Below are positions 30,635 to 39,809 of a stretch of 64,000 bases of DNA, one piece after another. The DNA is taken from NCBI RefSeq assembly GCF_051962475.1, contig NZ_JBQCCF010000028.1:15001-79000 (forward strand). Reading direction: 5' to 3'. Numbering within the stretch: the first letter of the stretch is position 1; each line of letters opens with the position of its first letter. This stretch comes from Dyella_A sp051962475 (lineage in GTDB: Bacteria > Pseudomonadota > Gammaproteobacteria > Xanthomonadales > Rhodanobacteraceae). The notes beneath the pieces are model-generated. The model saw only the letters and a list, made by a program, of their open reading frames with translations. It was not told where the DNA came from and did no database searches. A program made the translations under genes and the position numbers.

Positions 30635-31438
30635 ATGATGCACAGACTTGCACTACTGCTGGCGCTCGCTGCCTTCAGCGGAGCGGGTATGAGCCAGGGA
30701 GCCAGACCCGCCTTCCTGTTCCTCGGCAGCTACCACATGAACAACCACAACCGTGACATGTTCAACCTGAAGGCGTCGGACGTCACGTCGGTCCAACGGC
30801 AACGGGAAATTCTTCAAGTGGTAGATGCCGTCGCAGCGTTTCAGCCAACAAAGATCATGATTGAGCGCGACGTGGCCGATCAGGCAGAAGTCCAGGCGCA
30901 ACTTCGGCAAACCTGTGATGGGAAGCGATCCGAAAGCAAGGAGGAGTACGAACAAATTGGCTTCCGCTTGGCTTGCCGCTTGCGTGTTCCTGTGGTCGCG
31001 ATCAACTACAACGATCTAGGTCCCATCGCGGATCCAAAGAAGATCGACATAGGCACGGCGAATCCCAAAGAGCTAAGTAAGGTCATGTCGCTTGGCGAGA
31101 GCGACAACACGGCGCTGCAGAAACTCGAGCAAACTGAGAGCGTGGGGAAGATCCTGGAATACCTGAACTCGGATCGGAAAACTCGGGAGATCGCCTCGCG
31201 GTATTACCTTCTGGCAAGACTGAAATCCCCCAAGGATCGGGTGGGGGCGAACTGGGTCCAGTACTGGTATGGCAGGAACCTGGTGATATTCGCCAACATC
31301 CTTGAAAACACATTACCGGGCGACCGTGTCTTGGTTATCTACGGTTACGGGCACGGATACATACTGCGTGGCATGGCTGAAGAGTCGCAGCTCTTCGACG
31401 TGGTGAACACCGAAGACTTCCTGCACGACCACCTTTGA
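30635..31438 (+). CDS. DUF5694 exported protein (TraB/GumN-like)
   Basis: A 267-residue protein with a signal peptide (cleavage after about residue 23). DUF5694 hallmarks are FLGSYHMNNHNRDMFN near the start, IMIERD, and a C-terminal YGYGHGYILR, which echoes the GxHxxH / GHxH pattern of TraB/Tiki-like metal-dependent proteases. Enzyme activity is not shown for the family. Codon use is less GC-biased than the neighbours (many AAA, GAA, TAT codons), suggesting recent acquisition. It lies 97 bp after the LysR gene on the same strand. Confidence 0.75.
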   Translation: MMHRLALLLALAAFSGAGMSQGARPAFLFLGSYHMNNHNRDMFNLKASDVTSVQRQREILQVVDAVAAFQPTKIMIERDVADQAEVQAQLRQTCDGKRSESKEEYEQIGFRLACRLRVPVVAINYNDLGPIADPKKIDIGTANPKELSKVMSLGESDNTALQKLEQTESVGKILEYLNSDRKTREIASRYYLLARLKSPKDRVGANWVQYWYGRNLVIFANILENTLPGDRVLVIYGYGHGYILRGMAEESQLFDVVNTEDFLHDHL

Positions 31439-31580
31439 CAGGGCCTGGTTCGTATACGTTGAGCCGGGGCCCCAGCCGACATGCTCACGCCGCCGGATCA
31501 CCGTACAGCTGCCACTTCTGCCACGCCGATAGTCATCGCTAATCGGCGGTGCCGACTCCGAGCTTTTGATCGAAAATTGA

Positions 31581-31615
31581 GGGCGAAGACCATCGATTCG
31601 CAGATGCCTTCGCCC
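31581..31615 (-). terminator. possible terminator after the 210-residue hypothetical gene
   Basis: Perfect 8-bp arms GGGCGAAG / CTTCGCCC with a 19-nt loop, 14 bp beyond the stop; on the minus strand the stem is followed by TCAATTTTCG, a weak T-tract. It could act as a terminator or an mRNA-stabilising hairpin. Confidence 0.45.
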
Positions 31616-31628
31616 CCAGGTTTGGCGG

Positions 31629-32261
31629 CTACTGGTAGGTCGGATACGCCTTCAAAGCGGACGCCATCACGCTCACGGGTGACCGCGAGGGCAACACGAA
31701 GTAACTGCCACCCTCCTCCCTCACTCGACCTCGCATGCCAACCGGCAACCCCAGCCGCTGCGCATCGATGGCATCGATCAACTCCCGCAGCCTGCCCGCG
31801 TCACGGTAGATGGCGTCGCCGATCGCCGGCAGCGTGCCGTCCGCGAACTCGGCCTCGCCGCTGCAGGTCACCACGTCGCCGTGGGCGCGGAGGCTATCGA
31901 GTAGCTCGTGGATGGCGTCGAGCTGGTCGAGCGTGATGCCGGACATGTAGCGCTCATCGGCCTCGACTCTTACCGGTTCGGTGGCATCCGCTTCGCCTGA
32001 TGCGGCGGCTTCGCTGGACGTGTCTTGTGCAGGGCGTTCGTCCAGCCACTGCGTTATCTGTGTTTCCAGCCAGGCCAGGTTGCTGGCTATTTCGCTCAGG
32101 TGAATTTCCGTGACGATGTCCTCGGGCGCTTTCGCCTGGCGCTTACGCACCAGTCGGGCCAGTAGCGCCACGTCCAGGCGCAGCTTTGCGAGTCGTTGCA
32201 GGCTGTGCGCGGAAAGAACTTCGCCTGCGCCTTCCTGATCTTCCGAATCGATGGTGGACAT
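31629..32261 (-). CDS. hypothetical soluble protein
   Basis: A 210-residue protein, no signal or membrane segment. An N-terminal helical part (LQRLAKLRLDVALLARLVRKRQ; EIASNLAWLETQITQWLDE) forms likely coiled helices, followed by an acidic linker (80-105) and an alpha/beta C terminus ending PSRSPVSVMASALKAYPTYQ. I do not recognise a family. GAGGAGG lies 5 nt before the ATG, a very strong ribosome binding site. The leader upstream contains a hairpin with a T-tract that could attenuate expression. Confidence 0.65.
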   Translation of the reverse strand: MSTIDSEDQEGAGEVLSAHSLQRLAKLRLDVALLARLVRKRQAKAPEDIVTEIHLSEIASNLAWLETQITQWLDERPAQDTSSEAAASGEADATEPVRVEADERYMSGITLDQLDAIHELLDSLRAHGDVVTCSGEAEFADGTLPAIGDAIYRDAGRLRELIDAIDAQRLGLPVGMRGRVREEGGSYFVLPSRSPVSVMASALKAYPTYQ

Positions 32262-32601
32262 GCTTGCCTCCTCGTTCCATGAAGTACCCGTGCGCCAGGA
32301 CGGCGACGGGAAGTCGGGAGGCTAGAAACCGCACACAGCCGGCGGGCTTATTTCCCTTGCGGGTGTTGTATTCGCCGCCCTCCCGACGCAAGTGTCACGT
32401 CGGTTGCGCCTGCGAACGTGCAGGCACAAAAAACCCACCGGTTTGACGGAGGTGGGTACCGCTGTGTGGGGAGTTTCTAGGCTCCTTGCGACCGAGTCTC
32501 CTACCGCGGTGTGGGTGAGTCAAGGCGAATGGGTTGGCCATCACGCATCGCGACCGGTCACTGGCGAGGACGATCGCTGCGCCCTCTTCCGTCGTGAGTT
32601 T
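32262..32601. other. 340-bp intergenic leader region
   Basis: Between the LysR gene and the hypothetical gene, both minus strand. It contains a terminator-like hairpin (32428-32457) and, nearer the gene, a short open frame on the minus strand (RFLASRLPVAVLAHGYFMER) that ends across the downstream ribosome binding site. That frame may be a leader peptide; support is weak. No other gene is seen. Confidence 0.4.
32428..32457 (-). terminator. intrinsic terminator or attenuator hairpin
   Basis: On the minus strand, 7-bp arms ACCCACC / GGTGGGT with an 11-nt loop run straight into TTTTTT. It lies 145 bp past the LysR stop, and about 170 bp before the start of the next gene on this strand, so it can end the LysR transcript or attenuate the downstream gene. 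Confidence 0.65.
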
Positions 32602-33504
32602 TCATCCGCTCACATATGCCGCCAACTCATCCGGCGTCCCTTTCGGAAACGCTTCCCTCAGATAATCCAGAAACGCCGAGACGCGCGCGCTGAGCAGGCG
32701 GCGGGTGGGATAGAGCGCCCATAGTTCGATCTCCGGCCCGTCTACCCTGCCCCACTGCACCAGCGTGCCGGCAGCGAGATCAGGGCTGGCGAGCGACAGC
32801 GGCAGCCGGGCGGCGCCAGCGCCCATGCGCGCGGCATCGCGCACCATGAGCAGCGATGACAGGCCGATCACCGGTTGGGCGGCGAGCGTGGCAGGCCCGG
32901 CGGGCGTGGCCATCGTCCAGGTTTCGGTCGGCTGCATGGCGCCGCGGACGATGACTGGCACAGGCTCGCCATGGGTGGGCTTGGGCAGGTTCGGGCTGGC
33001 GACGACCAGCAGCCGATCGCGCAGAAAGATGCGTCCCACCAGGTTGGCGTCCGGCTCGGGATTGACGCGGATAACCAGGTCGTAGGCCTCTTCGATCATG
33101 TCCACGGCACGGTCGTCGGCGGTGATGTCCAGCCGCACCTGCGGGTGCCGCAGCGCGAAGCCGGCGGCGAGCTTGCCCATGGCAGTCTGCGAAAAAAGGA
33201 GCGGCGCGCTGATGCGCAGGCGGCCGCGTGCGGTGTGGCCGCCGGAGGCGATGGCCGTGGCGGTCTCCTCGAGTTCGGTGAGCAGGAGCGCCGTGCGTTC
33301 GTAAAGCGCGCGGCCTTCTTCGGTGAGCTTGAGCGATCGCGCACCACGCTCGAACAGACGCAGATCCAGGCTGGCCTCCAGCTCGGCCACGCGCCGGGAC
33401 AGCGTGGCCTTAGGCCGGCCCGCTTCGCGCGCGGCCCGGCCAAACCCGCCATGGCGGGCCACGAGGTTGAAATCGGCAAGCGCGAGCAGGTCCATGTGTT
33501 CCAC
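32602..33504 (-). CDS. LysR-type transcriptional regulator
   Basis: A 300-residue LTTR with the winged HTH at 1-62 (DFNLVARHGGFGRAAREAGRP; TLSRRVAELEASLDLRLFERG, in part) and a substrate-binding domain starting GRLRISAPLLFSQTAMGKL, the YafC/DsdC-like group. The start is ATG at 33504 with a second possible Met three codons in. It diverges from an NmrA-like reductase gene with 98 bp between; arms GCTAT / ATAGC (33533-33560) in that gap are a candidate binding site. Effector unknown. Confidence 0.86.
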   Translation of the reverse strand: MEHMDLLALADFNLVARHGGFGRAAREAGRPKATLSRRVAELEASLDLRLFERGARSLKLTEEGRALYERTALLLTELEETATAIASGGHTARGRLRISAPLLFSQTAMGKLAAGFALRHPQVRLDITADDRAVDMIEEAYDLVIRVNPEPDANLVGRIFLRDRLLVVASPNLPKPTHGEPVPVIVRGAMQPTETWTMATPAGPATLAAQPVIGLSSLLMVRDAARMGAGAARLPLSLASPDLAAGTLVQWGRVDGPEIELWALYPTRRLLSARVSAFLDYLREAFPKGTPDELAAYVSG

Positions 33505-33602
33505 CTATGAGACGAGGCGTCCCACTTTAACGGCTATGCCTGCGAATTTGGATCGATAGCATGACGAGTGTGTTCCCAACCCACCCACTCGGAGTACATG
33601 CC

Positions 33603-34475
33603 ATGACCATCCTCGTAACTGGTGCCACCGGCCGCGTCGGCCGCCACGTCGTCGACCAGCTTGCCCAGCGCGGCGCCGCCGTGCGGGTGCTCACCCGCGA
33701 TCCCGCCAAAGCCACCTTCCCCGCCGGCGTGGAGGTGGTGAAGGGCGACCTGCTCGACCTCGACGCCCTGCCCGCCGCCTTTGACGGCGTCAGCACGCTG
33801 TTCCTCCTCAATGCGGTGACTGGCGACGAGTTCACCCAGGCGCTTCTCACGCTCAACGTGGCCCGCGAGGCGGGCGTGAAGCGGGTGGTCTACCTGTCGG
33901 TGATCCACGCGGACCGCTACGTCAACGTGCCGCACTTCGCGGTGAAGTTCGGCGCCGAGCGCATGCTGCAGCAGATGGGTTTCAGCGCCACGATCCTGCG
34001 CCCGGCCTACTTCATCGACAACGAGCACATGATCAAGAACGTGGTGCTTCAGCACGGCGTCTACCCGATGCCGATCGGCCCAAAGGGCCTGGCGATGGTC
34101 GATGCGCGCGACATCGCCGAAGTCGCTGCGATCGAACTGATCCGCCGCAGCGAAGGCCCGGACACGTTGCCGATCGAAGCGATCAACCTGGTGGGCCCGG
34201 ACACGCTCACCGGCGCGGACGTGGCGGCTATCTGGACGGACGTGCTGGGACGCCCGGTGGTCTACGGCGGCGACGACCCCGCCGGGTTCGAACAGAACGC
34301 CGCCGGTTTCATGCCGCCCTGGATGGCCTACGAGATGCGGCTGATGGCCGAACGCTGGGTCAGCGACGGCATGATCCCGGAACCGGGCGACGTGCCGCGC
34401 CTGACCAAGCTGCTGGGGCGGCCGCTGCGTTCGTATCGCGGGTTTGTGGAGGAGGTGGCTGCGCCTGGCCACTGA
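33603..34475 (+). CDS. NmrA-like NAD(P)-binding protein
   Basis: A 290-residue atypical short-chain dehydrogenase. The Rossmann motif GATGRVG (residues 7-13) is followed by VLTRDPAKATFP, a dinucleotide-specificity region with Arg suggesting NADP(H), and by KGDLLDLDAL. The catalytic Tyr-x-x-x-Lys of classical SDRs is missing, as in NmrA/HSCARG redox sensors and QorB-like quinone reductases (both possible). GGAG lies 8 nt before the ATG. Divergent LysR partner; typically such pairs respond to electrophiles or quinones. Confidence 0.85.
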   Translation: MTILVTGATGRVGRHVVDQLAQRGAAVRVLTRDPAKATFPAGVEVVKGDLLDLDALPAAFDGVSTLFLLNAVTGDEFTQALLTLNVAREAGVKRVVYLSVIHADRYVNVPHFAVKFGAERMLQQMGFSATILRPAYFIDNEHMIKNVVLQHGVYPMPIGPKGLAMVDARDIAEVAAIELIRRSEGPDTLPIEAINLVGPDTLTGADVAAIWTDVLGRPVVYGGDDPAGFEQNAAGFMPPWMAYEMRLMAERWVSDGMIPEPGDVPRLTKLLGRPLRSYRGFVEEVAAPGH

Positions 34476-34498
34476 ATTTGCCGCCAACGACATCCGCC

Positions 34499-34522
34499 GG
34501 GTGGGGACGGACTAGCCCACCC
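34499..34522. terminator. possible bidirectional terminator
   Basis: GGGTGGG / CCCACCC arms with a 10-nt loop between the converging NmrA-like gene and the porin gene. No T-tract of note follows on either strand, so termination is plausible only from position and stem strength. Confidence 0.4.
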
Positions 34523-34571
34523 TTGCGGACATGGGGCAGCCTCCCAACCCATCGGTCCGGAAGAGCCGTCA

Positions 34572-35759
34572 TCAGAACTGAATCTGCGCCCTGACCTCCA
34601 CCACGTTGGGATCCACTACCCGTCCTCGGCGGTCGCTTTGGGCATGGACGTAGTTGGCCTGAAGCTTCAGGTAGCGATTGATGTACCAGTTGGCCCCCAG
34701 CGTCCAATCACGCTCCCGACCGCCTTGGACCACGCCGTCGTCGAGGTTGAGCTCGCTGTAGCGAAGCGCGAACTCCAGCGCGCCCCAGGCGCCCTTGGGC
34801 TTGATGCTGCCGACATTCCCTGCGGCGTACGGGCGTGACTCGCCGGTGGCCACCCAGCTCGCGAACAGGTAGTAGCCGTCCGCCGCGTAGGCGGGGCGCC
34901 CGTGCAGCGAAACATGGGCACGCAAGTATTCACCCTGCAATGACCAGGGCCCACCGATCCAGAGAGTTTCAAGGCCGCTGCGATCGATGTGATCGACCGG
35001 CGCAAGGTTGCCCGTGTCGACCAGGCGCGCGGCCAACCCGGCTTCGGGACGGGCGCGCAGGCGGGCCGTCGGCGGCGTGTAGATGCCCCGGCCATCGGTG
35101 GTGCCGTCGGGCCACTCCCGCGAGGCCGCCAGGCCGAGATGGAGAACGTCGCCGGCCTGGTTGCGCGGAACCCAGGCGACGCGAGCGGCCGCCATGCGGC
35201 CATCGCTGTCACCGTTGAGATCGCCACCGCTGTAGTAGCCGAGATTCACCAGATAGTGCGGGCGTTCCCACGCCCAGTCCGCGCCGATACGGCGGCTGGC
35301 ATACACCGCCTGTGTCGGCAGAGCGGCTTCGAGAAATGTCGTCGCTCCCGTGCTGGTGTTTCCCTCGAATCCCACCGGCGTCTTGCTGAAGCCAATACGG
35401 AACGCGCCGACGTCATGACCAAACAGCCCCTTGCTCTGCACGCGCAGGTAGGTGTCCAGCCAGGTCTTGGCCTGGAAGTCGTACACCACGGTCGCGTCGT
35501 AGACGCCCTTCTTCGTCACATAGAAGCCGAACTCCTTGCGCCGGTTGGTCTGCGCATCCGGGAGTCGGCCGTTGTCGTTGGAGAAGCGATCGACGTCGTA
35601 CTGATACTTGAGCGCCAGGCCCAGATCGGTGCCGTCGTCGAACACATAGTGCGTGGGCCAGTTATGGGTGAAGTCGTAGCCGGTCGCCGGGGCTTCGGCG
35701 GCATTTGCCGCGGCGGGGATCGCCATCGCCAAGGCGGCCATCAGTGTCGTCTTTTTCAT
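34572..35759 (-). CDS. phosphate-selective-type (OprO/OprP) porin at end of sulfate operon
   Basis: A 395-residue outer-membrane barrel: signal peptide ending AANAAEA, then the porin O/P pattern (YDFQAKTWLDTYLRVQSKG, in part; FRIGFSKTPVGFEG; ETLWIGGPWSLQGEY) and a C-terminal Phe (VRAQIQF). Family members form anion-selective trimers taking up phosphate or polyphosphate. Here the gene follows cysA by 136 bp on the same strand, so it may admit sulfate or sulfonates instead; that is inference. AAGGGAACC precedes the ATG. Two hairpins lie in the gap from cysA. Confidence 0.83.
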   Translation of the reverse strand: MKKTTLMAALAMAIPAAANAAEAPATGYDFTHNWPTHYVFDDGTDLGLALKYQYDVDRFSNDNGRLPDAQTNRRKEFGFYVTKKGVYDATVVYDFQAKTWLDTYLRVQSKGLFGHDVGAFRIGFSKTPVGFEGNTSTGATTFLEAALPTQAVYASRRIGADWAWERPHYLVNLGYYSGGDLNGDSDGRMAAARVAWVPRNQAGDVLHLGLAASREWPDGTTDGRGIYTPPTARLRARPEAGLAARLVDTGNLAPVDHIDRSGLETLWIGGPWSLQGEYLRAHVSLHGRPAYAADGYYLFASWVATGESRPYAAGNVGSIKPKGAWGALEFALRYSELNLDDGVVQGGRERDWTLGANWYINRYLKLQANYVHAQSDRRGRVVDPNVVEVRAQIQF

Positions 35760-35793
35760 GGTGGTTCCCTTTGTGGGTGGCGCCTGCCGTGCC

Positions 35794-35869
35794 GCAGCGT
35801 GACGCTGCCGCTGTTGACGGGCCGACGCAGGCGCACGCCGTCCCGCACGATCTGGCGCCAGGGCCAGAT
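35794..35869 (-). promoter_or_regulatory. two hairpins between cysA and the porin gene
   Basis: ATCTGGC / GCCAGAT (35850-35869, 6-nt loop) and GCAGCG / CGCTGC (35794-35808, 3-nt loop). Neither is followed by a T-tract. They may set differential stability of the cysA and porin parts of the mRNA or mark a separate porin promoter. Confidence 0.35.
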
Positions 35870-35895
35870 TGCGGTACATGGAGAGGTCTTGCGCT

Positions 35896-37011
35896 TCAAC
35901 AGCGGTCGGGCGGGCGCCAAGTCCAGCGATCACGAACGACCGCGGAGCCCACGTCGTCATCGATTGGGAAGGCAACCAGTTGCTGGGGTGCGACCCGTAG
36001 GACGGCGCCTGACTGCCAGCCCCAGCGAGCGATGTCCTCGCTGGCGACGTCGACTTCCAGGCTGAGATCGATCTCAGCAACATGCAGATCGAGGTGGGTC
36101 ACGCTTCCCGCGGGGTAGACATGCCGCAACCGCGCGTTCCATGCGGGTTGTCCTTCCGGCACCGCCAAGGCCAGGTGCTCCGGCCGTACGTAAGCCACCG
36201 CGCGCTCGTAGCGGCCTCCCCAGGGATCCATCGCCAACGGCCATTCGCCGGCGAGCCATTCCGCGTGGGCCCGATGCAGCGGGATGCGGTTGGTTCGCCC
36301 GATGAACTCGCACACGAACGGCGTGGCCGGGTCCTGGTAGATCGCCTGTGGCGTCCCGACCTGCTCGATGCGTCCCCGATTCATCACGGCAATGCGGTCG
36401 GCCAGTTCCAGCGCCTCTTCCTGGTCGTGGGTGACGAACACGGTGGTAAGGCCCAGCTCTTCGTGCAACTCACGCAGCCAACGGCGCAGCGCTACGCGAA
36501 CCTGCGCATCCAGCGCGCCGAAGGGCTCGTCCAGCAAGAGCAGCTCCGGCTCTACCGCCAGCGCACGCGCCAGGGCGACCCGCTGGCGCTGGCCTCCCGA
36601 GAGCTGCGTCGGGTAGCGATCGCCAAAGTCTTCGAGCTGAACGCGTTTGAGCAGTCGTTCCACAAGATCGCGGATCTGCGCCTTGGATGGCCGTGTTCGC
36701 CGCGGCCTGACCCGCAGGCCGAAGGCCACGTTCTCACGCACGGTCAAGTGGCGGAACAAGGCGTAATGCTGGAACACCAGCCCAACGTTGCGCTCACGGG
36801 CGCCGGCGGCCAGAAAGTCGCGGTCTCCCTGGCGCACGGTGCCCTCATCCGGATAGTCCAGGCCGGCGAGGATGCGAAGCAGTGTGGTCTTGCCCGAGCC
36901 GGAGGGACCGAGCAGGGCCAGAAATTCTCCGGGCGCCAGGCGCAGACTGACGTCGTCGAGGGCGGCGAAATCGGCGAAGCGGCGGCTGAGGTTATCGATG
37001 ACTAGCGACAT
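35896..37011 (-). CDS. cysA: sulfate/thiosulfate ABC transporter ATP-binding protein
   Basis: A 371-residue ATPase. Walker A GPSGSGKT lies at 35-42, the signature LSGGQRQRVALARAL near 137-151, Walker B LLLLDEP directly after, and the switch His in FVTHDQEEA. The C-terminal 130 residues form a TOBE-type regulatory domain containing a family-typical VRPEHLAL. It powers import by CysT/CysW with Sbp in the periplasm. The ATG is 9 bp after cysW. Confidence 0.92.
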   Translation of the reverse strand: MSLVIDNLSRRFADFAALDDVSLRLAPGEFLALLGPSGSGKTTLLRILAGLDYPDEGTVRQGDRDFLAAGARERNVGLVFQHYALFRHLTVRENVAFGLRVRPRRTRPSKAQIRDLVERLLKRVQLEDFGDRYPTQLSGGQRQRVALARALAVEPELLLLDEPFGALDAQVRVALRRWLRELHEELGLTTVFVTHDQEEALELADRIAVMNRGRIEQVGTPQAIYQDPATPFVCEFIGRTNRIPLHRAHAEWLAGEWPLAMDPWGGRYERAVAYVRPEHLALAVPEGQPAWNARLRHVYPAGSVTHLDLHVAEIDLSLEVDVASEDIARWGWQSGAVLRVAPQQLVAFPIDDDVGSAVVRDRWTWRPPDRC

Positions 37012-37020
37012 GGCGTGGTC

Positions 37021-37884
37021 TCAGTGGCCGCCCGGTGCATGCGCGGCGAGCTCGCCGCGATAGCGCCATTCGAGCAGGGCCTTCAGTGCCAAAGTGAGCA
37101 AGGCCAGCATCGCCAGCAAGGAGGCGACCGCGAAGGCGCCGACGTAGTCGTATTCGTTGTAGCGCATCTCCACTTCCAGCGGCAGCGTGGTGGTGAGGCC
37201 GCGGATATGGCCGGAGACGACCGACACCGCGCCGAACTCACCCATCGCCCGGGCGTTGCAGAGCAATACGCCGTACAGCAGTGCCCAGCGGATGTTCGGC
37301 AGTGTCACGCGGAAGAACAGCTGCCATCCGTTGGCGCCAAGGACGCGGGCGGCCTCCTCCTCCTCGCTGCCCTGCGCCTGCATCAGCGGGATCAGTTCGC
37401 GTGCAACGAAGGGCAACGTAATGAATACGGTTGCCAGGACCAGACCCGGCACGGCGAAGATGACCCGGATTCCGTGTGCCGTGAGCCATGGGCCGAACCA
37501 GCCCTGGGCACCGAACAGCAGCACGTAGATCAAGCCCGAGATTACCGGCGAGACCGAGAACGGCAGATCGATCAGTGCGCCCAGCACCGCCTTGCCGCGA
37601 AACTCGAAGCGGGTCATGGCCCAGGCCGCCGCGACACCGAACACCAGGTTGAGCGGTACGGCGATCGCTGCCACCAGCAGGGTCAGTCGGATGGCGGCCA
37701 GCGCCTCGGGCTGATGCAGGCTGACCAGGTAGGCATGCACGCCCTGGCGAAATGCCTCGACAAATACCGAGGCCAGCGGCAGCAGGAGGAAGACGCCCAG
37801 GAACAGACTTGCGGACACGATGATCAGGACGTGACCGAGTCGGCGACCTATGCTGTTGCGGTGGTTATGTCGCGGGGCGCTCAT
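37021..37884 (-). CDS. cysW: sulfate ABC transporter permease CysW
   Basis: A 287-residue inner-membrane permease with six helices. The EAA loop that docks onto CysA is visible (EEEEAARVLGANGWQLFFRV, about residues 178-197). LPFSVSPVISGLIYVLLFG in mid-protein is typical of CysW. ATG at 37884 overlaps the cysT stop as ATGA; the longer open frame reaching 38610 is the wrong reading of cysT. Confidence 0.92.
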   Translation of the reverse strand: MSAPRHNHRNSIGRRLGHVLIIVSASLFLGVFLLLPLASVFVEAFRQGVHAYLVSLHQPEALAAIRLTLLVAAIAVPLNLVFGVAAAWAMTRFEFRGKAVLGALIDLPFSVSPVISGLIYVLLFGAQGWFGPWLTAHGIRVIFAVPGLVLATVFITLPFVARELIPLMQAQGSEEEEAARVLGANGWQLFFRVTLPNIRWALLYGVLLCNARAMGEFGAVSVVSGHIRGLTTTLPLEVEMRYNEYDYVGAFAVASLLAMLALLTLALKALLEWRYRGELAAHAPGGH

Positions 37885-38705
37885 GCGGCGCGCTCCGCCC
37901 AACGCCGGCTCCAACGCTGCAGTAATGCCACCAGCATCAGAAGCACGAACGAGAACGCCAGCATCACCACGCCCAATGCAGCCGCACCGGCATAGTCGAA
38001 TTCCTCGAGCTTCTGCACGATCAGCAGCGGCGCGATTTCCGAGCGCATGGGGATGTTTCCGGCAATGAAGATCACCGAGCCGTATTCGCCGACCGCTCGC
38101 GCCAGCGCGAGGGCAAAGCCGGTAAGCAGCGTCGGCACCAGCAGGGGAAGGATCACCCGTGTAAAGGTCTGCCAGCGCGTCGCACCAAGGCTCTCGGCAG
38201 CCTCTTCCACGTCGCGCTCCAGGGACTGGAGCACCGGCTCCAGCGTCCGCACCACAAACGGGAAGCCGACGAACACCATGGCCAGAAGCACGCCCCATGG
38301 GGTGTAGGCGACCTTGATGCCCAAGGGCTCCAGCCATCGACCGAGCCAGCCATTCGGTGCATACAGGGCCGTCAGCGCGATGCCGGCTACGGCGGTCGGC
38401 AAGGCGAACGGCAGGTCGATCAGCGCATCGAGCAGACGCCGCCCGGGGAACCGGTAGCGCACCAGCGCCCAGCCGACGAGCAGGCCAACCACCACGTTGA
38501 TCAGCGCGGCGGCCAGCGCACCTCCGAAGCTGAGCTTCAGTGCAGCGAGCGTGCGCGGAGCGGCCAGCAGGTGCAGCAAGCCATGCAGGCCGATCCCGCT
38601 GGCCTTCCACACCAACGCCGCCAAGGGCAGCAGCACGATCAGCCCCAGGTACGCCAACGCGTACCCGAGGCTGAGGCCGAAGCCTGGCAGCACGCGGCGA
38701 CGCAT
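37881..38705 (-). CDS. cysT: sulfate ABC transporter permease CysT (CysU)
   Basis: A 274-residue permease, six helices, with LIDLPFALPTAVAGIALTALY and the EAA loop VEEAAESLGATRWQTFTRVIL (quoted in part). It pairs with CysW to form the channel. Its ATG lies 2 bp from the sbp stop, so translation is coupled to the binding protein gene. Confidence 0.92.
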   Translation of the reverse strand: MRRRVLPGFGLSLGYALAYLGLIVLLPLAALVWKASGIGLHGLLHLLAAPRTLAALKLSFGGALAAALINVVVGLLVGWALVRYRFPGRRLLDALIDLPFALPTAVAGIALTALYAPNGWLGRWLEPLGIKVAYTPWGVLLAMVFVGFPFVVRTLEPVLQSLERDVEEAAESLGATRWQTFTRVILPLLVPTLLTGFALALARAVGEYGSVIFIAGNIPMRSEIAPLLIVQKLEEFDYAGAAALGVVMLAFSFVLLMLVALLQRWSRRWAERAA

Positions 38706-38707
38706 GA

Positions 38708-39706
38708 TCAGTGGCCCGGCCCGATCTGGTCGAACACCCCGCCGTCGGCGAAGAACTTCGCCTGCACCTGGCGCCAGGTGCCGAACTCCTCCGCCAACGT
38801 GAAGGTTTTCACTGTCGGGAACTGGGCGGCGTACTTCGCGGCGATTGCCTGGGAGCGGGGACGGTAGAAGTTGCGCGCCTCGATCTCCTGCGCCTGGGGC
38901 GAGTACAGGAACTTCAGGTAGGCCTCGGCAACGGCGCGGGTACCGTGCGCGTCGACGTTCTTGTCCACCACGGCCACCGGCGGCTCGGCCAGGATGCTGA
39001 TTGAGGGCACCACGATCTCGAACTGGTCACCACCGGGTTCGCGCTTGGCCAGCAAGGCCTCGTTCTCCCATGCCAGCAGTACGTCACCGATGCCACGCTG
39101 GGCGAACGTGTTGGTCGCGCCGCGGGCACCGGTATCCAGTACCGGCACATGCTCGAAGAGCGTCTTGACGAAGGCCCGTGCCTTCGCTTCGTTGCCACCT
39201 GGCTGTTTCAACGCATAGCCCCAGGCGGCGAGGAGGTTCCAACGGGCGCCGCCCGAGGTCTTCGGATTGGGTGTGACCACCTGCACGCCTGGCTTGATGA
39301 GATCGTTCCAGTCGTGAATGCCCTTGGGATTGCCCTTGCGAACGAGGAACACGATGGTCGAGGTGTACGGGGAAGCGTTGTCGGGCAGGCGCGGCTGCCA
39401 GTTCTTGTCGAGCAGGCCGCGATCGGCCACGGCGTCGATGTCGTACGCCAGCGCCAGGGTCACGACGTCGGCGGGGAGACCGTCCACCACGGCACGCGCC
39501 TGCTTCCCCGAGCCGCCGTGGGACATCTGGATAGTTACGGTGTCGCCATGCTCAGCCTTCCACTGGGCGGCGAACGCGGTGTTCACGGCTTTGTAGAGCT
39601 CCCGGGTCGGGTCGTAGGACACGTTGAGCAAGGTGACGTCTTTGGCCAGGGCGGAGGTTGTCAGCAGTGTCCCGACGAGTGTCACGAGCGCGGTGCGTAA
39701 GTTCAT
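38708..39706 (-). CDS. sbp: periplasmic sulfate-binding protein
   Basis: A 332-residue binding protein with a signal peptide (cleavage after SALA, about residue 21). The mature start KDVTLLNVSYDPTRELY and the motifs HGGSGKQARAVVDGLPADVV and TNPKTSG-like NPKTSGGARWNLLAAWGYA are sulfate-binding protein signatures with residues that ligate the oxyanion through main-chain NH groups. First gene of the transporter operon, with a 139-bp upstream region holding a palindrome. Confidence 0.92.
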   Translation of the reverse strand: MNLRTALVTLVGTLLTTSALAKDVTLLNVSYDPTRELYKAVNTAFAAQWKAEHGDTVTIQMSHGGSGKQARAVVDGLPADVVTLALAYDIDAVADRGLLDKNWQPRLPDNASPYTSTIVFLVRKGNPKGIHDWNDLIKPGVQVVTPNPKTSGGARWNLLAAWGYALKQPGGNEAKARAFVKTLFEHVPVLDTGARGATNTFAQRGIGDVLLAWENEALLAKREPGGDQFEIVVPSISILAEPPVAVVDKNVDAHGTRAVAEAYLKFLYSPQAQEIEARNFYRPRSQAIAAKYAAQFPTVKTFTLAEEFGTWRQVQAKFFADGGVFDQIGPGH

Positions 39707-39809
39707 CGTCTTGGTCTCCCCGTTTCGAGTGGAACGATCAAGCTAGCGGTGGGTAAAGCGCACCGTGAAATCGTAAGTTGGCATGTGCTTATGCCGTAAG
39801 TGCGAACTC

